From Schlegelella_A sp965246805 (GTDB lineage Bacteria > Pseudomonadota > Gammaproteobacteria > Burkholderiales > Burkholderiaceae_C): 64,000 nt of DNA. The position numbers were made by a program, and so were the translations under genes. The notes under the pieces were generated by a model. The model was not told the DNA's origin, ran no database searches, and saw only the letters and a list, made by a program, of their open reading frames with translations. Where the stretch lies: the NCBI GenBank assembly GCA_965246805.1, contig CBDFFO010000006.1, forward strand, positions 1-64,000, given 5' to 3'. Shown here piece by piece: positions 51,970 through 60,566 of this stretch (positions are counted from its first letter, which is position 1; each line of letters starts with the position of its first letter).

Positions 51970-53426
51970 GGCGAGGTGCCCGCGTCGACGGCCGCCCTGG
52001 CCAGGCCGCGCGCGTTCTTGCGTGTCAGCTGGACGGCGATCGCCTGCGGCTTGTCCGTTTGCAGCCGGCCGGTGGCCGGGTTCCAGAACATGACCGTCTG
52101 TTCCCGCCGCACCTGTGCCGGCACCAGCAGGTAATCGTCGCGCTTGGCGTTGTGCACGCACATCGACAGCGGCCCGTCGGGGGTCATGACCATGAAGGCG
52201 CAGGCCTCGCAGCGCTCGGCGTCGAGCGCCTGAGCATCCTGGAAGTTGTGGATGTGGAAGGACAGCTTGCCGATGCGGCCGCGCGCGGCCAGCAGCTCGG
52301 CGCGGCCCCGCCACGCGGCCTTCAGTGCCCGCGCCGCGAAGCCGGCCAGCAGGCGCGGGTTGCAGGCGAGGAAGCGGGCCATGGCATGCACGGTGCGCTG
52401 CTTGTCACGGCGGTCGAACTTCAGGTGTGCGGTCTGCAACAACATCTCCTGCACGAAGTCGGGATCGCTGAAGAAGTCATGCACACGGCTGCCCACGACC
52501 ACGCCAAAAGCGTAGCGGTTGCACTCGGCGTGGCCGGCGCCGGCGGCGCCGAACGCCAACCGGCCGCCGATGCCGGCTTCGATCTGCGCCTGCACCGTGG
52601 CGGTGTTCACCGCGACGCGCTGGCGCTCAGTGCCTCGGCCGGTCGCTGCGCCCACCTGGAACGCGGCCACGCGCACCACGTCGCAGTGGCGCACAAAAAA
52701 CTTCACCACGTCGGGCAGCTCGTGAAAGTTGTCGGGGCAGGCCGTGGTGTTGAAGACCACCGCCAGCGGCAGCCCGCGCGCGCGCTCGATGTACTCGGCG
52801 CGCACCGCGTTGAGTTCGATCTCAGTGGCGTAACCCTTGCGGTGCTGCGTCACGTCGACGTGGAAGGCCACGTCTTCCAGGCCGGCTTCGCACAGCTCTT
52901 CCAGCAGCCCGCGGGTGGCCTTGATGCCGTTGGTGAACAGCGAGCTCTGCATGTTCAGACTGCGGATGCGTCGGATGATCCGTACCAGCTCGCCGCGCTG
53001 GCGCAACGTGGGGTCACCGCCGGTGACCTGCACATCGGTGCCGTCGCCATAGTGCGCATGGATCATGTCGATGCGCCGGAACACCTCTTCCAGCGGAATG
53101 TCCTTCAGCGCCTGCGACGATTCCGACAGATAGCAGTAGCTGCAGTCCAGGTTGCAGCGCTGGGTGATCTCCAGCGCCACGCAGCCGATGGCCATGCGGC
53201 GGCCCACCACCTGCCAGGGCTGCCACTGGCCATGCGCCTGCATGCGCTGGCGGCCCCGCTCCAGAGGCGACAAGCCGTCGCCGAGCAACGCAGCGGGTTG
53301 CCACCGCGCAATGTCTTGAGGGCTCAGGGTGTGCTTCGGATTCAAACCACTCTCCGTCGGATGCGCAGCCAGAGAATCGGACCGGGCAGGGTTGCGACTG
53401 TACGGTGCCTGCCTGTTCACGCGCAT
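51966..53426 (-). CDS. Radical SAM enzyme with C-terminal cysteines
   Basis: 486 residues from ATG 53426. The SAM-cleaving [4Fe-4S] cluster motif is Cys91-x3-Cys95-x2-Cys98 (RCNLDCSYCYLSE); the core continues DVQVTGGDPTLR (GGDP in place of GGEP), SSLFTNGIKA, VDVTQHRKG. Cysteines at about 406, 409 and 423 (ERCEACAFM, LSMCVHNAKRDD) could bind a second cluster, as in SPASM or twitch proteins. The product is unknown; no small peptide substrate gene was seen. It overlaps the DUF547 lipoprotein gene. An alternative TTG start lies about 80 bases downstream at the conserved NPKHTLSPQDIARW. Confidence 0.85.
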   Translation of the reverse strand: MRVNRQAPYSRNPARSDSLAAHPTESGLNPKHTLSPQDIARWQPAALLGDGLSPLERGRQRMQAHGQWQPWQVVGRRMAIGCVALEITQRCNLDCSYCYLSESSQALKDIPLEEVFRRIDMIHAHYGDGTDVQVTGGDPTLRQRGELVRIIRRIRSLNMQSSLFTNGIKATRGLLEELCEAGLEDVAFHVDVTQHRKGYATEIELNAVRAEYIERARGLPLAVVFNTTACPDNFHELPDVVKFFVRHCDVVRVAAFQVGAATGRGTERQRVAVNTATVQAQIEAGIGGRLAFGAAGAGHAECNRYAFGVVVGSRVHDFFSDPDFVQEMLLQTAHLKFDRRDKQRTVHAMARFLACNPRLLAGFAARALKAAWRGRAELLAARGRIGKLSFHIHNFQDAQALDAERCEACAFMVMTPDGPLSMCVHNAKRDDYLLVPAQVRREQTVMFWNPATGRLQTDKPQAIAVQLTRKNARGLARAAVDAGTSP

Positions 53427-53527
53427 CGCGCCATCCAGATCGACGCAACGTCCTGAGGGTCGCGCTGACGTACGTCGTCAGCGATCGCCGGCGAGCCTTC
53501 CGCCTATGCGACCAATATCGGTGCGTC

Positions 53528-54232
53528 TCAGAATTTCTCGACCCACGGGCGAACTTCGATCTCCCACGACCATGCGCTGCGCGGCTGGGCCAGCAGGTGC
53601 AAGTAGGTCGAAGCGACGGCATCCGGGTCGAGACGGTCGTCCTTGCCATCGTCCGCAGCGTTCCCCGCGGGTCGGATAGAGCCGTCGACCACGATGTGCC
53701 CGACGTGGATGCCGTGGGGCATCAGCTCGCGGGCCATGCTCTGCGCGAGGCCACGAAGCGCGAACTTGCCCATCGCGAACGCCGCCGACTGGGGGTAGCC
53801 CTTGACGCCGGCCGAGGCCCCCGTGAACAGAATCGCGCCCTGCCCTTTCGGCAACATGCGACGCGCAGCCTGCTGTGCGACGAGGAAGGCACCGTAGGCC
53901 GTGACCGAGACGGCGCTGGCCACGGCGACCGGGTCGACATCGACGAAAGCGCCGCGCACGCGCTGGCTCGCGTTGTAGACGACCACCTCCGGCGCGCCGC
54001 CGAGTTGCTCGGTGGCGGCATCGAAAAGCGCTGCGACGGCAGCGGCGTCGGTCGAATCACAGGTCATCGCGCCCGCCCCAGACTCCTTCACGATGGCCGC
54101 CAGTTTGTCGCGTCCGCGTGCAGCGACGACGACACGCATACCGGCATCTCGAACGAACGCGCGGGCGAGGCTGGCGCCGAGGCCGGGCCCAGCGCCGACG
54201 ATCAGCGCACTCCGGTAAGGAAAGTTCGACAT
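53528..54232 (-). CDS. SDR-family oxidoreductase
   Basis: 234 residues. Rossmann motif SALIVGAGPGLGASLARAF, VVYNASQRV (NAS-type), FTGASAGVKGYPQSAAFAMGKFA, which retains the lysine but has Phe where the catalytic Tyr of YxxxK is expected (SAAFAMGK). This suggests an atypical or substrate-binding-only SDR. Ends SWEIEVRPWVEKF. Together with the GST upstream on the same strand (14 bases between stop and ATG) it forms a two-gene operon, perhaps for electrophile or xenobiotic handling. Confidence 0.85.
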   Translation of the reverse strand: MSNFPYRSALIVGAGPGLGASLARAFVRDAGMRVVVAARGRDKLAAIVKESGAGAMTCDSTDAAAVAALFDAATEQLGGAPEVVVYNASQRVRGAFVDVDPVAVASAVSVTAYGAFLVAQQAARRMLPKGQGAILFTGASAGVKGYPQSAAFAMGKFALRGLAQSMARELMPHGIHVGHIVVDGSIRPAGNAADDGKDDRLDPDAVASTYLHLLAQPRSAWSWEIEVRPWVEKF

Positions 54233-54245
54233 GATTTCGCAGTCC

Positions 54246-54932
54246 TCAAGCCGTCAGCCTCGCGTTCTGCGGGAACAGGTGCAGGCGCGCGTCGTCGTCC
54301 ATCTCGGTCTTGTAGACGTTCTTCGTCTTCAATGCTTCGGCGCGTTGCGCCGCAGGCCGGGCGTTGATCTCGTCGAGGAGGCGCTTGACGTTGGGCAGCA
54401 GGTCCCAGGCGCCGGCGCCGAGAAAGAAGGGAACCGCGCGGGCCCAGCCCCAGACGGCCATGTCGACGATCGTATAGGTCTCGCCGAGCATGTAGCGGCC
54501 CTTCGCGAGCTGGCCGTCGATGAGTTTCCAGTGGCGCTCGGCTTCGAACTCGTAGCGGTTGACGGCGTACGCCTTGGGTTCCGGCGCGAAATGCTTGAAG
54601 TGCACGGCCTGCCCCGAATAAGGGCCGATGCCGGAGGCCACGAACATCAGCCACGAGAGCAATTTGGCCCGATCGGCGGGCGTGTCGGGAGGCAGGAACG
54701 AGCCCGTCTTTTCTGCCAGGTAAAGCAGGATCGCGTTGCTGTCGAACAGGATCGCGTCGCCGTCGACGAGCGCGGGTGTCTTGGCGTTCGGATTGATCGC
54801 CGTGAAGTCCGCCGCGTGCTGCTCGCCCTTGCGGGTGTCGATCGGCACGAGCTCGTAGGCGAGGCCGGCCTCTTCGAGGAAGAGCGCCACCTTGGCGGGG
54901 TTCGGCGACGGGTGATAGTAAAAGCTGATCAT
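54246..54932 (-). CDS. Glutathione S-transferase family protein
   Basis: 228 residues. N-terminal thioredoxin-like domain (MISFYYHPSPNPAKVALFLEEAGL, INPNAKTPALVDGDAILFDSNAILLYLAEK) with the SNAI glutathione-contact motif, then an all-helical C-terminal domain with YTIVDMAVWGWA (the conserved DM/W region). It conjugates glutathione to electrophiles or acts as a reductase; the substrate is unknown. It is the first gene of the GST-SDR pair; about 410 bases of unassigned sequence separate it from the divergent thioredoxin fusion gene. Confidence 0.9.
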   Translation of the reverse strand: MISFYYHPSPNPAKVALFLEEAGLAYELVPIDTRKGEQHAADFTAINPNAKTPALVDGDAILFDSNAILLYLAEKTGSFLPPDTPADRAKLLSWLMFVASGIGPYSGQAVHFKHFAPEPKAYAVNRYEFEAERHWKLIDGQLAKGRYMLGETYTIVDMAVWGWARAVPFFLGAGAWDLLPNVKRLLDEINARPAAQRAEALKTKNVYKTEMDDDARLHLFPQNARLTA

Positions 54933-55344
54933 GGTTGGCTTTCTTGAGTGCGAGAGAAGGGAGAGCAGGATTCTGGTGCCGCTGCGGCTGGCAGCGATCG
55001 GACGAGCTCGAGCGTGTCTGCGGACTGCAAGCCCAGGCCCGAGCGAGCAAGAGTAGATGGCACCGATGCTGTCGGTCGGACGTAGAACCGCCGAACTGGT
55101 CATGCCCGATGCCGATCCACTCCAGGGCGTCGAGCAAGCAGCCCCTGCATTGGCGATCTCGAATCGACCGGTCGATAACTTCGGCGCAAATTGCGGTGAC
55201 CGCCTGCGCTGGGTGAGTGTATCGAGTGCTGCAAACCTTCTGCGCTTGCCGACGTGACGCAACGCCCAGCGACCTCGAGTCGCATCGGAAGGTGAAAGAA
55301 GTCGCGTGGACTAGCGACATAGTTGCATCACCTGAAAGGCTGCC
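54933..55344. other. Divergent intergenic region, no gene seen
   Basis: 412 bases between the GST gene (minus) and the CcdA-thioredoxin gene (plus). Short open frames exist but are Arg/Ser-rich and unlike neighbouring proteins. No tRNA, riboswitch or clear inverted repeat was found. It probably contains two promoters; part may be decayed coding DNA, given its size compared with other gaps. Confidence 0.45.
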
Positions 55345-56676
55345 ATGACGCTGATCCTGCTTTCCTATCTCGCCGGCGCGCTGACCATCCTCGCGCCTTG
55401 CATCCTGCCGGTTCTTCCCTTCGTGTTCGCACGAGCCGGACGGCCGTTTCTCCGCAATGGTCTGCCGTTGCTGGTCGGCATGGCCATCAGCTTCGCCGCC
55501 GTCGCCACCCTGGCGACCCTCGGTGGCGCTTGGGCGGCCGAGGCCAACGAAATCGGGCGCGGTATCGCGATCGCGGTGCTGGCGGTCGTCGGTCTGACGC
55601 TCGCCTGGCCGAGACTGGCCGAACGCCTGACGCGCCCCTTGGTCGCACTCGGCGGTCGGCTCAGCGAGAAGGCCGAACTCGACGCCAAGGCGACTGGGCG
55701 CACGGTATTGCCATCGGTCGTTCTCGGTGTGGCCACCGGCTTGTTGTGGGCGCCGTGTGCCGGGCCCGTCTTGGGGCTGGTGCTGACGACGGCCGCACTG
55801 CAAGGGGCCAGCGCCCACACCTCGTTGCTGCTCCTCGCCTACGCCGCCGGCGCAGCGACGACGCTCGGGCTGGCGCTCTGGGTCGGCGGCCGGTTCTTCG
55901 GATCGATGAGCCGTTCACTGGGTGTGAGCGAAGGGGTGCGCCGCGGCCTCGGCGTCGCCGTGCTGGCCGGAGTGACCGTCGTTGCGCTCGGCTGGGACAC
56001 CGCTCTGCTGACGAAGTTGCCTTCGGGAAGCAACTTCCTCGAGCAATCCTTGCTCGACCGTCTCCACGGCCACGACCTGCCGCGGGCGACGGTCTCCTCG
56101 GCCGCCGCCCCGCGAGCTACTCACATGATCCTGACCGGCGCCCCCACCGCGGCGGCGCCGGCGAAGCCCCTGCTGTCGCTTCCGGTGGAGGGAACGCTGC
56201 CCGAGTTTCCCGGCGATCGGAACTGGCTCAATTCGCCGCCGTTGTCGGCGCAGTCGCTGCGTGGCAAGGTCGTCCTCGTCGATTTCTGGACCTTCGGTTG
56301 CGTCAACTGCCGGAACGCCTTGCCGCACGTCCGCGAGTGGTCCGAGAAGTACAAGGACCAGGGCTTGGTCGTGATCGGTGTGCATGCGCCGGAGTTCGCT
56401 TTCGAGCGCAAGCTCGAAAACGTCAAGCATGCCGTTGGTGATCTCGACCTGAAGTTCCCGGTCGTGATCGACAACGACTTCGCGATCTGGAAGTCGTTCT
56501 CGAACCAGTTCTGGCCCGCGAACTACTTCATCGACGCGCAGGGTCGGATTCGCTTCCACCACTTCGGAGAAGGCGAGTACGAAAAGTCGGAGCAGGTGAT
56601 TCGGCAACTCCTCGACGAGGCCCGCAACCCGGGAGCCCCGGTCTCGCAGATGCCCGCGACCGGGGCGCGCACCTGA
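55345..56676 (+). CDS. CcdA-thioredoxin fusion (DipZ-like) membrane protein
   Basis: 443 residues. The N-terminal 230 residues form a CcdA/DsbD-beta-like membrane domain with two conserved cysteine sites (LAPCILPVLPF and WAPCAGPVLGL). After a short linker comes a C-terminal thioredoxin-like domain: GKVVLVDFWTFGCVNCRNALPHV with the CxxC site, VIGVHAPEFAFE and WPANYFIDAQGRIRFHHFGEG. It moves electrons from cytoplasmic thioredoxin to periplasmic targets. The CVNC pair and the fusion order are those of DipZ. It precedes arsS by about 130 bases on the same strand. Confidence 0.9.
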   Translation: MTLILLSYLAGALTILAPCILPVLPFVFARAGRPFLRNGLPLLVGMAISFAAVATLATLGGAWAAEANEIGRGIAIAVLAVVGLTLAWPRLAERLTRPLVALGGRLSEKAELDAKATGRTVLPSVVLGVATGLLWAPCAGPVLGLVLTTAALQGASAHTSLLLLAYAAGAATTLGLALWVGGRFFGSMSRSLGVSEGVRRGLGVAVLAGVTVVALGWDTALLTKLPSGSNFLEQSLLDRLHGHDLPRATVSSAAAPRATHMILTGAPTAAAPAKPLLSLPVEGTLPEFPGDRNWLNSPPLSAQSLRGKVVLVDFWTFGCVNCRNALPHVREWSEKYKDQGLVVIGVHAPEFAFERKLENVKHAVGDLDLKFPVVIDNDFAIWKSFSNQFWPANYFIDAQGRIRFHHFGEGEYEKSEQVIRQLLDEARNPGAPVSQMPATGART

Positions 56677-56804
56677 GCCCGACGTGCGTTCGCGGCTGCT
56701 CGCGGCAGATGCGAATTTTCGCGACGCTGTAACCTGGCGCGAGATTTCGACGAATGGAAGGGCAGCGGGTGAGACCCGCGCCCACTGGACGAGAACGACG
56801 CCCG

Positions 56805-57803
56805 ATGCATCCGACACTGCACCTGCTTGCCAAGACCGATTTCCCGCCGATGTCCAGTGCGGCGCTGGACACCCTGCAAGTCAACCTCGGCTACAAATGC
56901 AATCAGAGCTGCCTGCATTGCCATGTCAACGCCGGGCCCAACCGGACCGAGATGATGGATGGCGACACCGTCGATCTCGTGTTGGCGGTTCTGCGCACGC
57001 GGCGAATCGGCACGCTCGACCTCACCGGCGGGGCGCCCGAGCTCAACGCGCACTTTCGTCGTCTGGTCGGCTCGGCGCGTGCACAGGGCGTGAGGGTCAT
57101 TGACCGCTGCAACCTCACCATCCTGTCCGAGCCAGGACGGGAAGACCTGGCGGCGTTCCTCGCCGCCCAGCGGGTCGAAGTCGTTGCCTCCTTGCCTTGC
57201 TATTCGGTGGCCAACGTCGATCGCCAGCGCGGCGAGGGCGTGTTCGACCACAGCATGGCCGGCCTGCAGGCGCTCAACGCGCTCGGCTTTGGCATCGAAG
57301 GCTCCGGGCTGGTCCTGAACCTCGTCTACAACCCCCAGGGCGCGTCGCTGCCGCCGCCCCAGGAGGCCCTGGAGGCGGACTACAAGCGTGAGCTCGGCGA
57401 GCATTTCGGCATCCGCTTCAATCACCTTTTCGCGCTGACCAACATGCCCATCCAGCGCTTCGGCAGCACGCTGGTTTCCAAGGGAACGTTCCAGACCTAT
57501 CTCGCGTTGCTGAAGGGCGCCTATCGGCCGGAGAACTTGGAGACGGTGATGTGCAGATCGATGCTCAGCGTCGACTGGCAGGGCGACCTTTACGACTGCG
57601 ACTTCAACCAGATGCTCGGTCTGCGCGCCCGCCTGAACGGCGCCGTGCGACCCCACTTGCGCGACCTCCTGGCGCACGACGCCGCGGGCAGGTCGATCCG
57701 GGTCGCCGACCACTGTTTTGGCTGCACGGCCGGCCAGGGCAGCAGCTGCGGCGGCGCCCTCGAGTCCGAAGCGATGCCAGAGGCTGCGGTGCCCAGCGCG
57801 TGA
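56805..57803 (+). CDS. arsS: Arsenosugar-type radical SAM protein ArsS
   Basis: 332 residues. Radical SAM motif Cys32-x3-Cys36-x2-Cys39 (YKCNQSCLHCHVNAGPNR), DLTGGAPELN, then a C-terminal cysteine-rich part (DCDFNQML, HCFGCTAGQGSSCGG) characteristic of the rSAM/selenodomain family. ArsS adds a 5'-deoxyadenosyl group to dimethylarsenite on the way to arsenosugars. In some relatives, as I recall, a C-terminal Cys is selenocysteine; here it is TGC. ATG 56805 gives the expected N-terminus. No arsM methyltransferase is in the window. The two glycosyltransferases follow on the same strand. Confidence 0.88.
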   Translation: MHPTLHLLAKTDFPPMSSAALDTLQVNLGYKCNQSCLHCHVNAGPNRTEMMDGDTVDLVLAVLRTRRIGTLDLTGGAPELNAHFRRLVGSARAQGVRVIDRCNLTILSEPGREDLAAFLAAQRVEVVASLPCYSVANVDRQRGEGVFDHSMAGLQALNALGFGIEGSGLVLNLVYNPQGASLPPPQEALEADYKRELGEHFGIRFNHLFALTNMPIQRFGSTLVSKGTFQTYLALLKGAYRPENLETVMCRSMLSVDWQGDLYDCDFNQMLGLRARLNGAVRPHLRDLLAHDAAGRSIRVADHCFGCTAGQGSSCGGALESEAMPEAAVPSA

Positions 57804-57840
57804 CAGCCGGAGCGCGCCGCGACCACGCCCGGGAACGCGG

Positions 57841-58554
57841 ATGACTCGGCCGGCAGCGTTGCCGAATCGCGGTCGCCTGGCGATACGGCTCTCGATCATC
57901 GTGCCGGTCCTGAACGAGGCCGAAGCCATCACGGCGACGCTCGATGCGCTCGCCGGCCCCCGAGCTGCCGGTCACGAGGTGATCGTGGTCGACGGCGGCA
58001 GCAGCGACGGCACGCAGGCTCTCTGCCGCGACCGCGCTGAAGTCGTCTTCGAAGGCTGCCGCGGCCGCGCTCGGCAGATGAATGCTGGCGCGGCGCTCGC
58101 AGAGGGCGACGTGTTGCTGTTCCTGCATGCCGACACGCGCTTGCCGCCGCACGCCGTGCAGCGGATCGTCGACGTCGTTGGCCGCGGCGCGGGATGGGGG
58201 CGCTTCGATGTGCGCATTGCCGGTCGCTCGCCGATGCTGCGGGTCGTCGCCACGCTGATGAACGTGCGCTCGCGGCTGACCGCGATCGCCACCGGCGATC
58301 AGGCGATGTTCGTTCGCCGCGATCTGTTCGATCGCGTCGGCGGCTTCCCCGACCAGGCATTGATGGAAGACATCGAGCTCTCGCGCCGCTTGCGTGCCTG
58401 CGCACCGCCGGCCTGCCTGCGCGAGCAGGTCGTGACCTCGGGGCGCCGCTGGGAACGTCGCGGCGTCTGGAGAACGATCGTGCTGATGTGGCTGCTTCGC
58501 TGGCGCTATTGGCGCGGTGCTGCGGCCGACGAGCTGGCGCGGGCTTATCGATGA
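57841..58554 (+). CDS. Family 2 glycosyltransferase, rSAM/selenodomain-associated (TIGR04283 type)
   Basis: 237 residues. GT-A fold motifs: LSIIVPVLNEAEAITATL, VIVVDGGSSDGT, GRARQMNAGA, LLFLHADTRLPP (DxD-type HAD), MNVRSRLTAIATGDQAMFVRR, GGFPDQALMEDIELSRRL. The GDQAMFVRR and MEDIELSRR elements are hallmarks of the subgroup regularly next to ArsS-type radical SAM genes. It likely transfers a sugar to the arsenic-ribose intermediate or a related acceptor. Starts 37 bases after arsS. There is a hydrophobic stretch near the C-terminus (WRTIVLMWLLRWRYW). Confidence 0.88.
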   Translation: MTRPAALPNRGRLAIRLSIIVPVLNEAEAITATLDALAGPRAAGHEVIVVDGGSSDGTQALCRDRAEVVFEGCRGRARQMNAGAALAEGDVLLFLHADTRLPPHAVQRIVDVVGRGAGWGRFDVRIAGRSPMLRVVATLMNVRSRLTAIATGDQAMFVRRDLFDRVGGFPDQALMEDIELSRRLRACAPPACLREQVVTSGRRWERRGVWRTIVLMWLLRWRYWRGAAADELARAYR

Positions 58555-58627
58555 GCCCTTCGCCCGGCCGCCCGATGGATGACTCCTTCCGCTCGGCGGG
58601 AAAGCGCGCAGCGCGAAGGGCGCGCTG

Positions 58628-59242
58628 ATGAGCGTGGCGACGGCGGTCATCGTGATGGCAAAAGCGCCGCTGCCTGGCTTCGCCAAGACGCGCTTGATCC
58701 CGGCCCTCGGCGCCGACCGTGCCGCAGCGCTGGCCGAGCGGCTGCTGCACGCCGCCGTCGCCGAGGCCGTGGCCGCCGGCATCGGCCCCGTCGATCTCTG
58801 CTGCGCTCCGGACCGCACGCATCCGGCCTTCGCACGCCACGCCGGTGGCGCCGGCATCGAGCTCTCCGAGCAGGGCGACGGCGACCTGGGCACCCGCATG
58901 GCGCGAGCCTTCGAACGCCGGCTGGCGAACGGCCGGCGCGCCGTGATGATCGGCACCGACGCGCCGACGCTCGACGCGGCCATGCTGGCGCACGCCGCCG
59001 GTGCCTTGAGCGATGCCGACGCCGTATTCGTTCCTGCTTTCGATGGCGGCTACGCGCTGATCGGCCTGCGCCGTGCAGCGCCGACGCTTTTCGACGGCAT
59101 GCGCTGGAGCACGTCGACGGTGATGGCGTGCACGCGCGAGCGACTCGCCGCCGCCGGACTGACGCATCTCGAGCTGCCTGCGGTCGCCGACATCGACGAG
59201 CCCGCCGACCTCGTGCATCTGCCGCCCGGGTGGTTGCCATGA
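58628..59242 (+). CDS. Glycosyltransferase/nucleotidyltransferase-like protein, TIGR04282 type
   Basis: 204 residues. Signature start VIVMAKAPLPGFAKTRLIPALG, where KTRL is the nucleotide-binding part, then QGDGDLGTRMARAF, AVMIGTDAPTLDAAML and AFDGGYALIGLRR. This family (related to CofC/MobA-like nucleotidyltransferases) is the usual companion of the TIGR04283 glycosyltransferase and ArsS. It probably works on an activated sugar in the same pathway. It follows the first transferase by 73 bases and its stop overlaps the next start (ATGA). Confidence 0.88.
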   Translation: MSVATAVIVMAKAPLPGFAKTRLIPALGADRAAALAERLLHAAVAEAVAAGIGPVDLCCAPDRTHPAFARHAGGAGIELSEQGDGDLGTRMARAFERRLANGRRAVMIGTDAPTLDAAMLAHAAGALSDADAVFVPAFDGGYALIGLRRAAPTLFDGMRWSTSTVMACTRERLAAAGLTHLELPAVADIDEPADLVHLPPGWLP

Positions 59243-60369
59243 AACGGCTGCTGCTGGTCGGCGCCGGCCACGCTCACGCCCAGGTGCTCAAGGACTGGAT
59301 CGCCCAGCCGGTGCCCGGCTGCGCGGTGACGCTCGTGTCGCCCCACGCCCTGACCCCGTATTCGGGAATGGTGCCCGGCTGGCTCGCCGGCACTTACCGC
59401 TTCGACGAGATGGACATCGACTTCGCGGCGCTGGCCGCCAGCGCAGGCGCGACGTTCGTGGTCGACGAGATCGTCGGGCTCGACCCGAAGCGCCGGCGGA
59501 TCCGGCTGCGCGGCGGCAGCGAGCTCGACTACGACGTGCTGTCGCTCAACGTCGGCTCGACGCTGACGGCGCCGGTGGCGCCGCCGGGTGAACGCGTGCG
59601 GATCCTGTCGTTGCGACCGCTCGACAAGTTGCGCCAGGCGTGGGACGCGCTGCTCGGCGATCCGCGGATCGCGACCTCCGACACGCCTCTGGTCGTGACG
59701 GCGGTCGGTGGCGGCGCGGCCGGCGTCGAGTCGCTGCTGGCAGCGCTGAAGCGCCTGCGCTCGCTGCGCCCCGGTCGGCCGGTCCAAGGCGCGCTGATCA
59801 CGGCCAGCGCGACACTGCTCCCGGGCTTCGCGCCTGCGGCGGTCCGATCCGCACGCGCCGCGCTCGCCGCGGCCGGGGTGGTGGTGCAGACGGGTCGCGG
59901 CTACGACGACTCGGTCGCCCGCTCGAGCGACGTCGTGCTCTGGGCCACCGGCGCCGAGGCGCATCCGTGGCAACACGGCTGCGGCCTCGCGGTGAGCGAT
60001 CGCGGCTTCATTCGCGTCGACCGGCGATTGCGTTCGTGCTCGCACCCGCAGGTGTACGCGGTCGGCGACTGTGCCGAGTGGCCAGCGCCACTTCCCAAGG
60101 CCGGCGTGATCGCGGTGCGCATGGGGCCGGTGCTGTCGAGAAACCTCCGCGCGGCGCTCGGCGCCGGCACGCCGGCTCCTTATGCGCCGCAGCGGCGTCA
60201 TCTGGCGCTTCTGGCGAGCGCCGACGGCCGAGCCATCGCGTCGTGGGGCCGCTGGTCGCTGCAGGGCCGCTGGATCTGGCGCTGGAAGGACCGAATCGAC
60301 CGCGCGTTCGTGCGGCGGTTCGCCGTCGCCGGCGGCACCCTCGCAACCCGACATCCGAGCCATGTTTAA
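59239..60369 (+). CDS. FAD-dependent pyridine nucleotide oxidoreductase, SelD N-terminus-like
   Basis: 376 residues. FAD motif RLLLVGAGHAHAQVLKDW, LTPYSGMVPGWLAGTY (conserved in this group), VVTAVGGGAAGVESLLAAL (NAD(P) motif) and VYAVGDCAEWP. The group resembles the N-terminal half of bifunctional NADH-dehydrogenase/SelD proteins; here the selenophosphate synthetase half is absent. Redox-active cysteines of disulfide reductases are absent. It is translationally coupled to the TIGR04282 protein and probably performs a redox step in arsenosugar or selenium metabolism; this is inferred from position. Confidence 0.85.
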   Translation: MKRLLLVGAGHAHAQVLKDWIAQPVPGCAVTLVSPHALTPYSGMVPGWLAGTYRFDEMDIDFAALAASAGATFVVDEIVGLDPKRRRIRLRGGSELDYDVLSLNVGSTLTAPVAPPGERVRILSLRPLDKLRQAWDALLGDPRIATSDTPLVVTAVGGGAAGVESLLAALKRLRSLRPGRPVQGALITASATLLPGFAPAAVRSARAALAAAGVVVQTGRGYDDSVARSSDVVLWATGAEAHPWQHGCGLAVSDRGFIRVDRRLRSCSHPQVYAVGDCAEWPAPLPKAGVIAVRMGPVLSRNLRAALGAGTPAPYAPQRRHLALLASADGRAIASWGRWSLQGRWIWRWKDRIDRAFVRRFAVAGGTLATRHPSHV

Positions 60370-60380
60370 GGAGAACCCGT

Positions 60381-60549
60381 ATGACCCCCCTCTGCCCGAA
60401 ACTTGTCGTCGCTCGCGCTCCGCGTCGCCGCGCTGCTCGGTGCAGCTCCGGCGTCCGCCGCCGACGGCTTGCGCACCCTCCGGAGTCCCTATCCCGCAAA
60501 GGACACGATGAACCGCTTCGAGGATCTGGCCGAAGCGGTCGTGAAGTGA
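60381..60549 (+). pseudogene. Truncated, frameshifted DUF302-type exported protein
   Basis: ATG 60381 follows a strong AAGGAG. A run of six C immediately after ATGA puts the frame off by one: with five C the product would be MTPSARNLSSLALRVAALLG, APASAADG (a signal peptide), then LRTLRSPYPAKDTMNRFEDL, the start of a DUF302 domain, stopping at EAVVK after 55 residues. Full DUF302 proteins are about twice that length or more, so most of the domain has been lost. Frameshift plus truncation mark a dead gene between the flavoprotein and the phosphorylase gene. Confidence 0.6.
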
Positions 60550-60566
60550 CCTCGACGGACTGACCC

